The notes: generated by a model from the letters alone, not told the origin. DNA of 64,000 nucleotides from Bog-113 sp963752695 (GCA_963752695.1 CAVVZB010000003.1:310001-374000); one strand, 5' to 3'; positions 36,566-46,108 are shown, counted from the stretch's first letter. Program-made: numbers and translations.

Positions 36566-37064
36566 AGTTCTTCAACACCTGACACGTCGCGATCACTTGA
36601 CCAACGTGCCTCTGTGTGTGCTCGGCAATATGAATCGCAAGTCCAATCACCGTCGTCGGCAACTGCTTACGGCCCACTGTACGCGCATCCGGCAACGTCG
36701 CTATATCGAGGGCGCTCACGATCTGTATTGTCTGGCCGATAGCGTCATCCAGCCCAACTATCAAAGCTTTCAGCGACGCGCCCGGCTGACTCTCTTCGCG
36801 CAGAAACGCCAGTTGGCTCTCGTGTAACGCTCGCCCAACTAAGTAAGTGGTCAGACGATCCAGACTTCCCGCAATATGACGTAAGTGGAAACCGAGCGGG
36901 GGCAGATTGGCTGGCTGCTTCCAGACTTGCTCGTCCGCTAAGCCCGCAGTATGCCGATGCACGTCTTCCCGCGCTTGCATCAGGGCGTGGATAACTGGCA
37001 TGACCAGCGGATGAACCCCGGAAAGCGGTCCGCGCAGCCAAGGCTCTGGGAGCGTATCGGGCAT
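36555..37064 (-). CDS. DinB/YfiT-like four-helix metal-binding protein
   Basis: 169 residues with the three-histidine pattern of the DinB superfamily: GFHLRHIAGSLDRL near residue 57 and HIAEHTQRHVGQ near 145. Members are thiol-dependent transferases or damage-inducible proteins of mostly unknown role (not the DinB polymerase). It begins one base after the secretin stop and overlaps the AlkD-like gene, giving an apparent secretin-DinB-AlkD run. Confidence 0.87.
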   Translation of the reverse strand: MPDTLPEPWLRGPLSGVHPLVMPVIHALMQAREDVHRHTAGLADEQVWKQPANLPPLGFHLRHIAGSLDRLTTYLVGRALHESQLAFLREESQPGASLKALIVGLDDAIGQTIQIVSALDIATLPDARTVGRKQLPTTVIGLAIHIAEHTQRHVGQVIATCQVLKNFAD

Positions 37065-37065
37065 T

Positions 37066-38829
37066 TTAGAGCGGGGTGATCGACCTTGTGTCAGAGCCGA
37101 CGTAGACCGGATGGGTCACTTTCTCGTCCGGCGTGATGGAGAGTAAATGCGGCTTCATCGAAACGATCACGTAAGTGTTGGCTTTGTTGCCGGTAAAGTG
37201 GCTGATGATGTGGCCTAGCAGCGGAACGTTCGAGAAGAATGCCGGTCCGCTGACCGCCCGCGATTTCGATTCGCTGGTCAGCCCCGCGACCACCGCCCAT
37301 TGATCGCCGCGCAGCCGGATCGTCGACTGCATCTTGCGGCTGGACACGATCGGCAGCCCGTTCACCGAGGCCGCGCCGAGAATCTTGTACTCGGTTTCCA
37401 GATCAAGCGTGATCTCGCCATTTCCATGCACATGCGGCGTGACGTTTACCACGATCCCCAAATCCTCGAAGGTGAATGAGGGCGGCGGCTGGTACACTTG
37501 TCCGCCGGTATTGACCGCGCCTACGAACTGACTCGTGATGATCGGGTACTTACTGCCCGCATGGAACGTGGCCTTCTGATTTTCCACCGAAACCATCGTG
37601 GTCCGAAGTAAGTTGCGCGCTCCCGCACGGGTCATCTGCGCGATCACATCCGCACTGACTAACCCCACGCCGAACATCTTACTGAAGCTAAACTTCGAAA
37701 GTTGCGCCAAGGTAAGAGTGGGAGTCAAGTTGCCCTGCACTAACTGGCCGATGAAGTTAAGGTTAAACGTAGTCTGCAGATCAGCGCCAAGCTGCTGCAT
37801 CTCCGCTTCACTCAGCTCGATGAACTCCAGTTCCACCTCCACCTGCCCGCGATAGGAGATCAGGTCATGCAGAATTGACTCTCCCGCCAAAACGCGCGAA
37901 ACGCGATCGCGCAAAACAATTTGATTGGCCTGCGAGTCCCAGTAGATCTTGTCGATACTGGCAGCCTGTTTAACGGCTTGTCCCAGCTCGGTAATCTCTT
38001 GAACAGTCAGTACGCTGGGAATCGGCACCGATAACGTCTCAACCTGTTCCAGTTCCTTGCGCTTGGGCTCGGTGTCGGCGGCAACCAGAATGACGCGCGG
38101 ACCGACCGGTACAACGAACGAAGTAGTCACCGCTTCCAGCCCGTGTAAAGCCTCCCGCGCGCCTACCTGATCCAGCCGGAAGTGCACGTGGTGACCGGGA
38201 ACGAAGTCATTGTCGAACACGATTTTCAATCCGAGCCGGGTCGCCAACTGCTCGAACACGGTCTTTGCATCGCCTTCGAAATCGAAATTCTGCTTCCCGG
38301 GTGGAAGTTGCAACTGCGCGGCAGGTAGCAGTTCGCGCTCGTCCGCCAGTTCTCGCGCCGTGATGCTATCGAACACCGCTTCCGGGCTAAGATCGATCGG
38401 TTTCCGCTCGGAACCTGCGGGCTCGGACGATGCCAGGATGGACCCGCCGGATCCGCCATTGGCTGCCGATCCCAAAACTCCATTTGCCCCCGTCGCCACT
38501 CCCGATCCCGATCCCGCCGGCGCCGCGCTCTCCTGCAGCAATCCACCGGCCTGCGTGGTAGGTAAAAAGAAGTCCGGCCGTTTCACATCGGCTTGGGCCA
38601 GTAACTCCGGAGCTAGCGAGTGCGCGCTCTCGCGATAAGCCGCCTTCTTCGGGTCCGCCGCCATAGCCTGCGAGTAGTAGACGAAGGCCCGCGCCGTATC
38701 GCCTTGCGCCTGTGCTTGCCGGGCCAACTTGGCCAGCTTGGAAGCACGCGAGGCTTGCGCGGGAGACACCAACAACGCGACACTGCCCGCACCCGTCAGC
38801 AATAGACGCCGGGCCAGCGTGTTCCTCAA
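37066..38829 (-). CDS. Type II/III-type secretin (GspD/PilQ-like)
   Basis: 587 residues with a signal peptide (LLLTGAGSVALLVSPAQA). A short helical repeat near 30-60 resembles a TPR. Residues 175-240 are an STN/N-domain (NFDFEGDAKTVFEQLATRLG, HVHFRLDQVGAREALHGLE). Residues 330-570 are the secretin barrel, with VVAGLTSESKSRAVSG, VPLLGHIISHF and TYVIVSMKPHLL. Secretins are outer-membrane export channels for secretion or type IV pili. No other secretion genes are nearby, so its system is elsewhere or it is an orphan. Confidence 0.88.
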   Translation of the reverse strand: MRNTLARRLLLTGAGSVALLVSPAQASRASKLAKLARQAQAQGDTARAFVYYSQAMAADPKKAAYRESAHSLAPELLAQADVKRPDFFLPTTQAGGLLQESAAPAGSGSGVATGANGVLGSAANGGSGGSILASSEPAGSERKPIDLSPEAVFDSITARELADERELLPAAQLQLPPGKQNFDFEGDAKTVFEQLATRLGLKIVFDNDFVPGHHVHFRLDQVGAREALHGLEAVTTSFVVPVGPRVILVAADTEPKRKELEQVETLSVPIPSVLTVQEITELGQAVKQAASIDKIYWDSQANQIVLRDRVSRVLAGESILHDLISYRGQVEVELEFIELSEAEMQQLGADLQTTFNLNFIGQLVQGNLTPTLTLAQLSKFSFSKMFGVGLVSADVIAQMTRAGARNLLRTTMVSVENQKATFHAGSKYPIITSQFVGAVNTGGQVYQPPPSFTFEDLGIVVNVTPHVHGNGEITLDLETEYKILGAASVNGLPIVSSRKMQSTIRLRGDQWAVVAGLTSESKSRAVSGPAFFSNVPLLGHIISHFTGNKANTYVIVSMKPHLLSITPDEKVTHPVYVGSDTRSITPL

Positions 38830-38943
38830 AGGCGCACCTTCATCTCATGGTTGACGCGCGGCCAGGCGCAAACGTGTAGTGTTCAACCCCATGGCTCGAT
38901 CGAGAGATCTGTGCGATGTTTATAAGACAGCCGCAAGAGACAC

Positions 38944-40002
38944 ATGCCCGGACCCTCGCATCGCCTGTGGCGCACGGCCATGATGGATTGGCACACCTGG
39001 GTGCTGCCCATCGGGCTTCTGCTCGGCACCCTGCTGGCCGGGTTCGTAGTCCGCAACATCCTCTTCCGCTTGCTTCGCCGCTGGCAGGCGCGTACTTCCA
39101 ACGTCGTCTTCGAAGTGTTGATGGTGTCCCTGCGCGGCCCCATTATCATCTGGTCGCTGGTTTTCGGTATCTACTTCGCACTGGAAAGCGCGAACCTGCC
39201 GCCGATCGTGGAGCATTACCTCGGTAAATCGCTATTCGCGCTATGGATTGTGTCTCTCACCGTGATGGCGACGCAATTTGCGGGGGCGGTCATCCGGCTT
39301 TACGGCCGGCGCAATGACGGCGAAATGCCCGCCACCAGCCTGACGAAGAACCTGGTGCAGATCGCCGTGGCAAGTATCGGCATCGCCATTCTGTTGCGTC
39401 ACCTGGGAATCTCGATTACGCCCCTGGTGACCGCGTTGGGAGTGGGCGGCCTGGCAGTAGCCCTAGCTTTGCAAGACACGCTCAGTAACCTCTTCGGCGG
39501 GTTTTATATCACCATCGCCGGACAGGTCCGGCTAGGCGATTACATCAAGCTCAATAGCGGCGAGGAAGGCTATGTGGTCGATATTAGTTGGCGCAGCACC
39601 ACGCTCCGCATGCTGAGCAATAACATGATCATCGTTCCGAACTCCAAACTGGCCCAAGCCATTGTGACGAATTTCTACCTGCCGGAAAAGAAGATGTTTC
39701 TGCCGGTGCAGGTGGGCGTGAGTTACGAGTCCGATCTGGATCAGGTGGAACGTGTCCTATTGGAAGTGGCCCGCCAGGCCATGGCCGATCTTCCGGGCTT
39801 GGTTTCCGATGCCGACCCGAATGTCCGCCTGATTCCCGGCTTCGGCGACTTCGCCCTGCAGTTTCAATTGAATGTCGCCATCCAGGAGTTTTCCCAACAA
39901 TACGTGGTGCTGCACGAGTTGCGCAAACGTATCCTCGTCCGCTTCCGCCAGGAAAAGATCGACATGCCGTTTCCGGCTACTACGGTGTATTTGAAGCAGT
40001 AA
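38944..40002 (+). CDS. MscS-family mechanosensitive ion channel
   Basis: 352 residues with four hydrophobic helices (residues 18-150), then the MscS pore region TALGVGGLAVALALQDTLSN near 160 and FGGFYITIAGQVRLGDYIK, leading to the cytoplasmic beta and alpha/beta domains. It releases solutes on hypo-osmotic shock. ATG 38983 is an alternative start. Divergent from the secretin gene with 114 bases between. Confidence 0.93.
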   Translation: MPGPSHRLWRTAMMDWHTWVLPIGLLLGTLLAGFVVRNILFRLLRRWQARTSNVVFEVLMVSLRGPIIIWSLVFGIYFALESANLPPIVEHYLGKSLFALWIVSLTVMATQFAGAVIRLYGRRNDGEMPATSLTKNLVQIAVASIGIAILLRHLGISITPLVTALGVGGLAVALALQDTLSNLFGGFYITIAGQVRLGDYIKLNSGEEGYVVDISWRSTTLRMLSNNMIIVPNSKLAQAIVTNFYLPEKKMFLPVQVGVSYESDLDQVERVLLEVARQAMADLPGLVSDADPNVRLIPGFGDFALQFQLNVAIQEFSQQYVVLHELRKRILVRFRQEKIDMPFPATTVYLKQ

Positions 40003-40047
40003 GCGAGAGAGTTCAGTTTTAGGACTGGGCATTCTCCGAGGTGCGAC

Positions 40048-40932
40048 GTGCTCAATCGGGGCTATTCCTACGCAACAATCATCAAGAGCGAATACCAGGG
40101 ACAGACTCTGCTCACCCACTTAGCAAGCCTTTACTCCCACTCGACTCCAGAAGTCTGGCAACAGAAACTGAAGAATGGCGAAGTCACCCTTGACGGCGTA
40201 ACCGCCACTGGAAACGAATCGCTTACTTCAGGCCAAACCCTTGTCTGGAACCGTCCGCCATGGATCGAACCGGACACCCCCCGGCACTTCGAAGTCTTGT
40301 TTGAAGACTCTCATCTTCTGGCTGTCGACAAACCCGGCGGGCTGCCCACCTTACCCGGTGGCGGCTTCCAGGAGAATACTCTGCTGCGCCTGGTGCAAAG
40401 GCAGTTCCCCAACGCAAATCCTGTTCACCGGTTGGGCCGGGCCACCACCGGCATCGTCCTCTTTGCCAAGACACCGGCGGCGGCATCTCGTCTATTCGCG
40501 AACTGGAACACGCCCAAGGTACAAAAGATCTACATGGCGCTGGCTCAAAACGTCGCGCAGCACGACGCTTATGAAATCGTCACACCGATCGGTCTGGTCT
40601 CGCACCCGCTGATCGGTTCCGTGTGGGCCGCCAGCCCGAGTGGTAAGCCGTCAAAATCACTCGCAAAGGTGAAGTCACGCGCGATCAGCACCACGATCTT
40701 CGAGATAAGTCTGCACTCGGGCCGCCCTCATCAAATCAGAATTCATCTTGCATCTATCGGCCATCCCCTGGTGGGCGATCCGCTGTACGGCCCAACCGGC
40801 CAGCCTCTCGAAAATTCCCCGGGTCTCCCCGGTGATGGAGGATATTTACTGCACGCGCAATTCCTGAAGTTCGACCACCCGATTACCGGAGAACAGATCG
40901 ATGTTGAGGCAGCGTTGCCGTCCGGACTGTAG
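40048..40932 (+). CDS. RluA-family pseudouridine synthase with altered catalytic motif
   Basis: 294 residues. An S4-like N-terminal region (EVWQQKLKNGEVTLDG) precedes the synthase domain: LLAVDKPGGLPTLPGGG near 97, then VHRLGRATTGIVLFAKT near 132, and HSGRPHQIRIHLASIGHPLVGDPLYG near 230. The usual motif is HRLDxxTSG with Asp as nucleophile; here Asp is Gly. I recall a cyanobacterial group with HRLGRGTSG and the same overall layout, so this looks like a divergent subfamily rather than an isolated mutation. The RNA target is unknown. Confidence 0.85.
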   Translation: MLNRGYSYATIIKSEYQGQTLLTHLASLYSHSTPEVWQQKLKNGEVTLDGVTATGNESLTSGQTLVWNRPPWIEPDTPRHFEVLFEDSHLLAVDKPGGLPTLPGGGFQENTLLRLVQRQFPNANPVHRLGRATTGIVLFAKTPAAASRLFANWNTPKVQKIYMALAQNVAQHDAYEIVTPIGLVSHPLIGSVWAASPSGKPSKSLAKVKSRAISTTIFEISLHSGRPHQIRIHLASIGHPLVGDPLYGPTGQPLENSPGLPGDGGYLLHAQFLKFDHPITGEQIDVEAALPSGL

Positions 40933-40947
40933 CTCGCTAACAAGCTA

Positions 40948-41370
40948 TTACCGATCACTAGGCATCTCTCTTGAGCGCCCTTTCCATCGCCGTACTAGGT
41001 CACTTGAAGCTTCGGACCAATCGGGACAACAAAACTGGAATCCAGCGTCAAGTAGACGTCCCGGAGTAATTTGACGGCTCTTGAGGATCAGCTCGGATTC
41101 AGTGCGAAGAAAGAAAGTGCCGATTTCGATCATCCACTTCGATGCAGGGAGCCCGATACCCGTGCCCCACGCATGGCGAAGAATACGGAAGAAGTCGCGG
41201 TTAGCAGCGGACGACCGTGGCGTACCAGGCCAAGGAACACATCAAAGACACCACCCCGATCCGGACTCAGGGTCATAGCACTACGTAGCGCTACCTTTCT
41301 GGTTGCGGGAGTGGGACTAGAAAAAGAATGCCTCTTCCCATGCCTTCGCCATCTCATCGCGGTCCGATCG
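40948..41370 (-). pseudogene. Remnant of an SDR39U1/TIGR01777-type epimerase gene
   Basis: The minus strand holds three pieces of the family in different frames. From the 5' side: MAKAWEEAFF (near 41350); TRKVALRSAMTLSPDRGGV (near 41290); and NRDFFRILRHAWGTGIGLP running into EIGTFFLRTESELILKSRQ and LLDAGFQF up to the stop at 40948. A frameshift lies in the T-run near 41325. A deletion of about 50 residues plus a second frame change lies near 41200-41230. The N-terminal NAD-binding part is missing. These enzymes are often encoded next to an SRPBCC protein, whose remnant lies at 43773-44018. Confidence 0.75.
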
Positions 41371-41486
41371 ACATTTACGTCAACCAAATGCTTTGAAACA
41401 GCCGCCACACGAAGTTTATGGCCACGACAAAACTATACTTTTTCACCGCGCTTTGCATGCCGCCCGGTGACACAATCAGGTCACGT

Positions 41487-43612
41487 ATGCCGCGCCTCAA
41501 TTCCATTCAACTTTTGCTCACCGTCGTCGCTCTCACCGGCCCGCCCGCCGTTTCCGCCGCCACAGATCCGGTTCGCTTCAATGTCCCCCCGACGGATTAT
41601 CCTGGCCCTTCCGCGCTCCTTACCTCGGGCGACTTCAACGGAGACGGCAAGCTCGATCTGGCCGGCATCGATTACGACGGCAATCTCGCCGTGCTTCTGA
41701 ACGACGGCAAAGGTAAATTCGCCGCCGGGCCGTCCGTTTCCACCGAACTGAACTGTAGCGCGCTTATAACGGCGGACTTTAACGGGGACGGAAAGCTGGA
41801 TGTGGCCGTGGCGTGCAATGGCCCCGCCAACGTCTGGATCGTCTTCGGCAAAGGCGATGGCTCGTTCGCCAAGCCTGTCGCGATCAACGGGGGCGCCGAT
41901 CCGGAATCCCTCGCCGCCGGTGATCTGAATGGCGATGGCGTAACGGATCTTGTGGTCGGCGACTTCAACACCAGCCAGGTCTATGTGCTGCTGGGCAAGG
42001 GCGGCGGGTTGTTTCAGCGCCCGTCGATCCTGCCATACCCGCAGCTCGTTACCGGCGCCGCTCTGGCCGATTTGAATCACGACGGCAAGCTCGACCTGAT
42101 CGTAAGCACCCGCGCTAACTCCGGCCCGGGCGGCGTTTCCGTTTCGCTCGGCGCGGGCGACGGCACGTTCGCGGCCGCTACGAGTTACCCTGCCGGCCCT
42201 TTTCCAGGCAGTCCCATCGTCGCTGACGTGAATGGAGATGGAAATCCAGACGTTCTTTACTTTGGCAGCAATGCTCTGACGGTCCTCCTCGGAATTGGCG
42301 ACGGCACACTGAGCGCACCTCAGAACTCGCCGGTGACTTACGAAGCCGGCGCTCTCGCCGTGGGCGATTTCAACGGTGACGGAAAACTCGACGCCGCGAT
42401 CTCCGAGGGCAACGAAGCGAGCGCCTTCGTCTACTTCGGCAATGGCGATGGGACCTTCGGCCCGAAGTACACTCTGCTGGCGCCCCCTGCCGGAGGTGCC
42501 GTGGTGCCCGGACGATTCTCGGGCGGCGCGAATCTGGATTTGGTTACGGGAAACTCCGCGTTGAATGAGATCTCCGTATTCCTGGGTTTAGGAAACGGCC
42601 GTTTTCTGCGGCCTCCGCACGTCGACGCCAGCAGGGTGATCGCCGCCGTAGCCGCCGACCTCACCGGCGACAGCAAACCGGACCTGATCACGCTCGGCTC
42701 CAGCTTGGTCGGCGTATCGTTTTGAATCAGGGCGACGGCACGTTCGGGAGCGTGGTTCATTTTCCGGCCGGCGCTAATCTCTACGCTGTCGGAGTCGCCG
42801 ATTTCACCGGCGACGGGAAGCCGGACGTGATCGCCGGCAGCACTAGTCGTTTCGTGACCGTCATGCCCGGCGACGGCACCGGAGGTCTCGCCACGCCGAT
42901 CGCCTCCCCCGCCGGCGTTTCCGTTTCCTCGCTTGCGATTGGCGACTTCAACGGAGACGGCGTTCCAGATGTCGTAGCAGCCGGTACAAGCTCGTCCATC
43001 GCCATCCTGTTAGGGAATGGCAGTGGCTCGTTCGCAACGCCGGTGCTCTACACCGTCGCTCAGGGACCAATCAGCGTGGCGGTGGGCGATCTGAACGGCG
43101 ACGGCAAGCTCGACATTGTCTGTGGCGATTCCAGGGATGGCGAACTGTCGGTTCTCCTCGGGAACGGCGACGGCTCTTTCCAGCCGGCGCGGACCTTCGA
43201 TCAATTCTTCTTCAGCTCGATCAAAGCCATCACCCTCGGTGATCTCAACGGCGACGGCAAACTGGACTTGGTGGTCACTTCATCTGGCGTCGCAGTTCTG
43301 CTCGGCAACGGCGACGGCACGTTCGGGCCTGTGACCCAAGCCACCGGCTTCAACTACGCCAGCGGATCTGCGATCGCGGACTTCAACGGCGATGGCATCC
43401 CTGATCTGGCGATTTCCGCGGCTATTCCAAACAGCCTCGGGTTTTATCGGGGCGTGGGAGACGGAACCTTTGAGGCGCCCTCCGTTTTCTACGGAGCGCC
43501 CCTCGAGGCGGGAGCCCCGGTAGTGGCAGACTGGAACGGCGACGGCAAGCCCGACATCGCGATTCCCTCCTATAACGGGACGATCTATCTCTTCACTAAC
43601 ACGACGCCGTAA
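41487..43612 (+). CDS. Secreted FG-GAP/VCBS repeat protein, broken by one frameshift
   Basis: From ATG 41487 a signal peptide (LNSIQLLLTVVALTGPPAVSA) is followed by at least ten repeats with calcium-binding cores such as DFNGDGKLD, DLNGDGVTD and DWNGDGKPD, the integrin-like FG-GAP propeller pattern. At 42717-42725 the frame reads GTA TCG TTT TGA; one more T would give TTG AAT CAG GGC, which opens the next repeat (LNQGDGTFG) and runs to TAA 43612. The total length is one base short of whole codons, matching a single T lost from a T-run. It is probably one 708-residue surface propeller protein, with a recent mutation or sequencing error. Confidence 0.75.
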
Positions 43613-43733
43613 CGTCGCCTCGCATATTCCGGGAACGGCGGAGCGTGAAACTTAGCCGGCGACCCTTAAAATCGCGCGGGCCAAATTGGGCCGCAAAACT
43701 TCTTTCACGCTTCGGGCTCGGAACACGTTATTG

Positions 43734-43745
43734 CCATAATTATGG
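43734..43745. other. Perfect 12-bp palindrome in an intergenic region
   Basis: CCATAATTATGG, extended imperfectly on both sides (TTGCCATAATTATGGTAA). It lies between the FG-GAP gene end and the SRPBCC remnant. It could be an operator; nothing identifies its binder. Confidence 0.4.
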
Positions 43746-43772
43746 TAATCGCGAGCCTGGGATAAGCTCTTC

Positions 43773-44018
43773 TTACGACTTTTCCGACGCACCGATGACA
43801 GCATTGCGTTCGCGTAGCAAAGAAAGCATGTAGCGCCGCAGGAATAGGACTTCGGCCTGCTGGCCGAGCCCAACTAGTCCCGAAGTGACTCGGCCAACTG
43901 CAAGCGCCTGTTCGCCGGAGTGAATGTTTGCGATCAAATGCACTTCGACGCTGCGAGCGAGGTCTAAACAACGGTGGATTGGTGCATGGATGACCGTAGT
44001 CTCTTGAAGTCGAATCAT
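43773..44018 (-). pseudogene. Internally deleted SRPBCC-family gene
   Basis: 81 codons in one frame. The first 57 residues match the start of SRPBCC proteins of the cyclase/dehydrase-like group: MIRLQETTVIHAP, DLARSVEVHL, GEQALAVGRVTSGLVGLGQQ. The last 24 (LRRYMLSLLRERNAVI) look like the C-terminal helix of the same family. The middle, about 70 residues of the ligand-binding barrel, is missing, so it cannot fold normally. It lies on the same strand as the SDR39U1 remnant, its usual neighbour, with the FG-GAP gene between them. Confidence 0.65.
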
Positions 44019-44136
44019 TGGGGCTCGATCCTCGTCACCTTACCCAAAACCATCATCCTAACTATCGCTTGACGGGAACCGCGCTTTCTGCAAATATTGA
44101 GTACGGGCGAACAAAAGGCGAAGTGCCCGACGCTCT

Positions 44137-44823
44137 ATGTCTGCCGTTGCTCTTCTCCGCTCCCAGGTCCAGGCCGCGCTCCCGCGCATCCACCTCCCTC
44201 TTACCCTGCTCCCGCGCGCCACGCCGGAACTGCTCTCCACCGGCATCGCTCCTGTCGATGCGCTTCTGCATGGCGGCATTCCCCGCGGGAGCCTGACTGA
44301 AATCGCCGGGGAAGTCTCCTCCGGCCGCGCCACTTTGCTCCACTCCCTGCTCGCCACCGCCACCGCCAGTGGCGAATTCTGCGCACTCATTGACGCCCAC
44401 GATAGTTTCGATCCCGCTTCCGCTATCCAAGCCGGCATGGACCTGACACACTTGCTATGGATTCGCTGCGGCGGCAATGCCGAGCACGCCCTCCAAGCCG
44501 CCGACCGGATCGTTCAAGCCGGCGGCTTCGGCCTGATTGTTTTCGATCTGACCGAAGCGGAATTGCTGACCGCCCGCCGGATTTCGCTCGCTTCGTGGTT
44601 CCGCCTGCGCCATGCCGTCGAAAAAACGCCCGCCGCGCTGGTGTTGCTTTCGCGCCAGTTCAATGCCCGCTCTTGTTCCCAGGTGCAGCTAGAAATGCGC
44701 CGCGCGGGCGTGACCTGGTCCGGCCGGCTGTTGCGTTCCATCTCCTTCGAAGTCGAAACCCGCAAGCATCAGATCGCCCGGCGGACCGCCTTTGAGGCCC
44801 GGCGTTTTCCGGAATTGGGGTAG
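44137..44823 (+). CDS. imuA: ImuA-like (RecA/SulA-related) protein
   Basis: 228 residues with RecA-core-like sequence: LSTGIAPVDALLHGGIPRGSLTEIAGEVSSGRATLL. The Walker A loop is degenerate (GEVSSGRAT, no GKT). FGLIVFDLTE resembles the Walker B strand. In ImuABC mutasomes ImuA assists ImuB and DnaE2 in error-prone lesion bypass during SOS. The imuB gene starts 4 bases after this stop. No clear LexA box was found upstream. Confidence 0.85.
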   Translation: MSAVALLRSQVQAALPRIHLPLTLLPRATPELLSTGIAPVDALLHGGIPRGSLTEIAGEVSSGRATLLHSLLATATASGEFCALIDAHDSFDPASAIQAGMDLTHLLWIRCGGNAEHALQAADRIVQAGGFGLIVFDLTEAELLTARRISLASWFRLRHAVEKTPAALVLLSRQFNARSCSQVQLEMRRAGVTWSGRLLRSISFEVETRKHQIARRTAFEARRFPELG

Positions 44824-44827
44824 CTCC

Positions 44828-46108
44828 ATGCACCTGTTTGCCTGCTTGTACGCTCCCGGTAATCTCCCGCTGCTGGTGGAGTGCGCCCGCGCATTCTCCC
44901 CGCATCTGGAGGAAATTCCACCGGACGCTCTATTGTTCGATCTCACCGGCCTCGAAAAACTTTTCGGCCCGCCCGATCGCATCGCCGTGCAGATCGCCGC
45001 CCAAGTGGGAATTCCCGCCGGAATCGCCCTCGCTTCCAATCCCGATGCCGCTTTACTGGCCGCGCGCGGGTTTTCTGACCGCGTCACAGTGATCGCGCAT
45101 GGCGATGAAGCGCGTACCTTGATGCCGCTATCGGTCCATCTGCTGCAAGCACCCCCGCTGATTGCTGAAACGCTCGATCAATGGGGCATCCGCACTTTAG
45201 GGGAACTGGCCGCGTTGCCACCGCTCGGAGTTGCTGCCCGCCTGGGCAATGAAGGCGTCCGCTTATGGCAGCTGGCCCGCGGCGAATTCGATCGCTTGCT
45301 CAACACCGCACGCGATCCCCTACACTTCGCCGAAGAACTGGAATTAGAGGACACCGTCGAACTGCTGGAGCCGCTCTCCTTTCTCTTGTCGCGCATGCTC
45401 CACGATCTCTGTGCGCGTCTCCATCAATGCTCGCTTTCAGCCATCGAGATTCGCTTGCGTCTCACGCTCGATAACAACGCCATTCACACCAGCACCTTGC
45501 GCTTTCCGGTGCCGATGGCGGACCCGATGGCGCTGCTGAAGTTGCTGCAGTTGGATCTGCAAGCCCAGCCGCCCGCCGCGCCAGTCGCCAAAGTGACGCT
45601 CGAAGCCGAACCGGCCCGTCCCCGCGTCCAGCAGCATGGCCTCTTTCAGCCCGTTTCGCCCGAACCGCAGAAGATGGAACTCACCATCGCCCGTATTGCC
45701 GCCTTTGTCGGGGCAGGGAATATCGGCACTCCAGAACTAGAAAACACCCATCGGCCGGATGCGTTTCAAATGACCGCGTTCGGTTCTTCCACCACCAAAA
45801 CCGGAACTTCGAAAGCTGGATCTGCGCCCACCATAGCCGCCGCGCCTCGCACTGCGTTTCGCCGCTTCCGGCCACCCCGTCTCGCCCAAGTCCAGGTCTC
45901 TGGCGGCCGTCCGGCCCGCATTCATTCCCTTTCTATCCACGGCGTGGTGGACGATTGCTCCGGCCCCTGGCGCACCTCCGGCGATTGGTGGAAAGAAGAT
46001 GCCTGGGATCGGGATGAGTGGGATGTAGCGCTTTCCACCGGCTGCCTGTTCCGTATTTATTTCGACCGCCGCACCAATCGCTGGTTCCTCGAAGGCAGTT
46101 ACGACTAA
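44828..46108 (+). CDS. imuB: ImuB-like Y-family polymerase homologue
   Basis: 426 residues from ATG 44828 (MHLFACLYAPGN). Layout as in ImuB: a Y-family palm region (LLFDLTGLEKLFG near 40, GIALASNPDAALLAA near 75), the helix-hairpin region (LGELAALPPLGVAARLG near 125), little-finger-like sequence, and a C-terminal ImuB domain ending in RWFLEGSYD. The Y-family catalytic acidic residues are not evident, as expected for ImuB, which recruits rather than catalyses. No dnaE2 follows; the partner polymerase would be elsewhere. Confidence 0.87.
   Translation: MHLFACLYAPGNLPLLVECARAFSPHLEEIPPDALLFDLTGLEKLFGPPDRIAVQIAAQVGIPAGIALASNPDAALLAARGFSDRVTVIAHGDEARTLMPLSVHLLQAPPLIAETLDQWGIRTLGELAALPPLGVAARLGNEGVRLWQLARGEFDRLLNTARDPLHFAEELELEDTVELLEPLSFLLSRMLHDLCARLHQCSLSAIEIRLRLTLDNNAIHTSTLRFPVPMADPMALLKLLQLDLQAQPPAAPVAKVTLEAEPARPRVQQHGLFQPVSPEPQKMELTIARIAAFVGAGNIGTPELENTHRPDAFQMTAFGSSTTKTGTSKAGSAPTIAAAPRTAFRRFRPPRLAQVQVSGGRPARIHSLSIHGVVDDCSGPWRTSGDWWKEDAWDRDEWDVALSTGCLFRIYFDRRTNRWFLEGSYD

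Noticed and set aside
41071..41700. 209-codon plus-strand open frame
   Set aside because: It overlaps the epimerase remnant on the other strand and the real FG-GAP start; the sequence is Arg/Ser-rich shadow.
42717..42725. TGA in the FG-GAP gene as a second selenocysteine codon
   Set aside because: Reading through TGA keeps the wrong frame; the continuing repeats are in a different frame, so this is an indel, not recoding.
44019..44136. LexA-type SOS box upstream of imuA
   Set aside because: Only a half-site-like GAAC was found; no paired GTTC at proper spacing.
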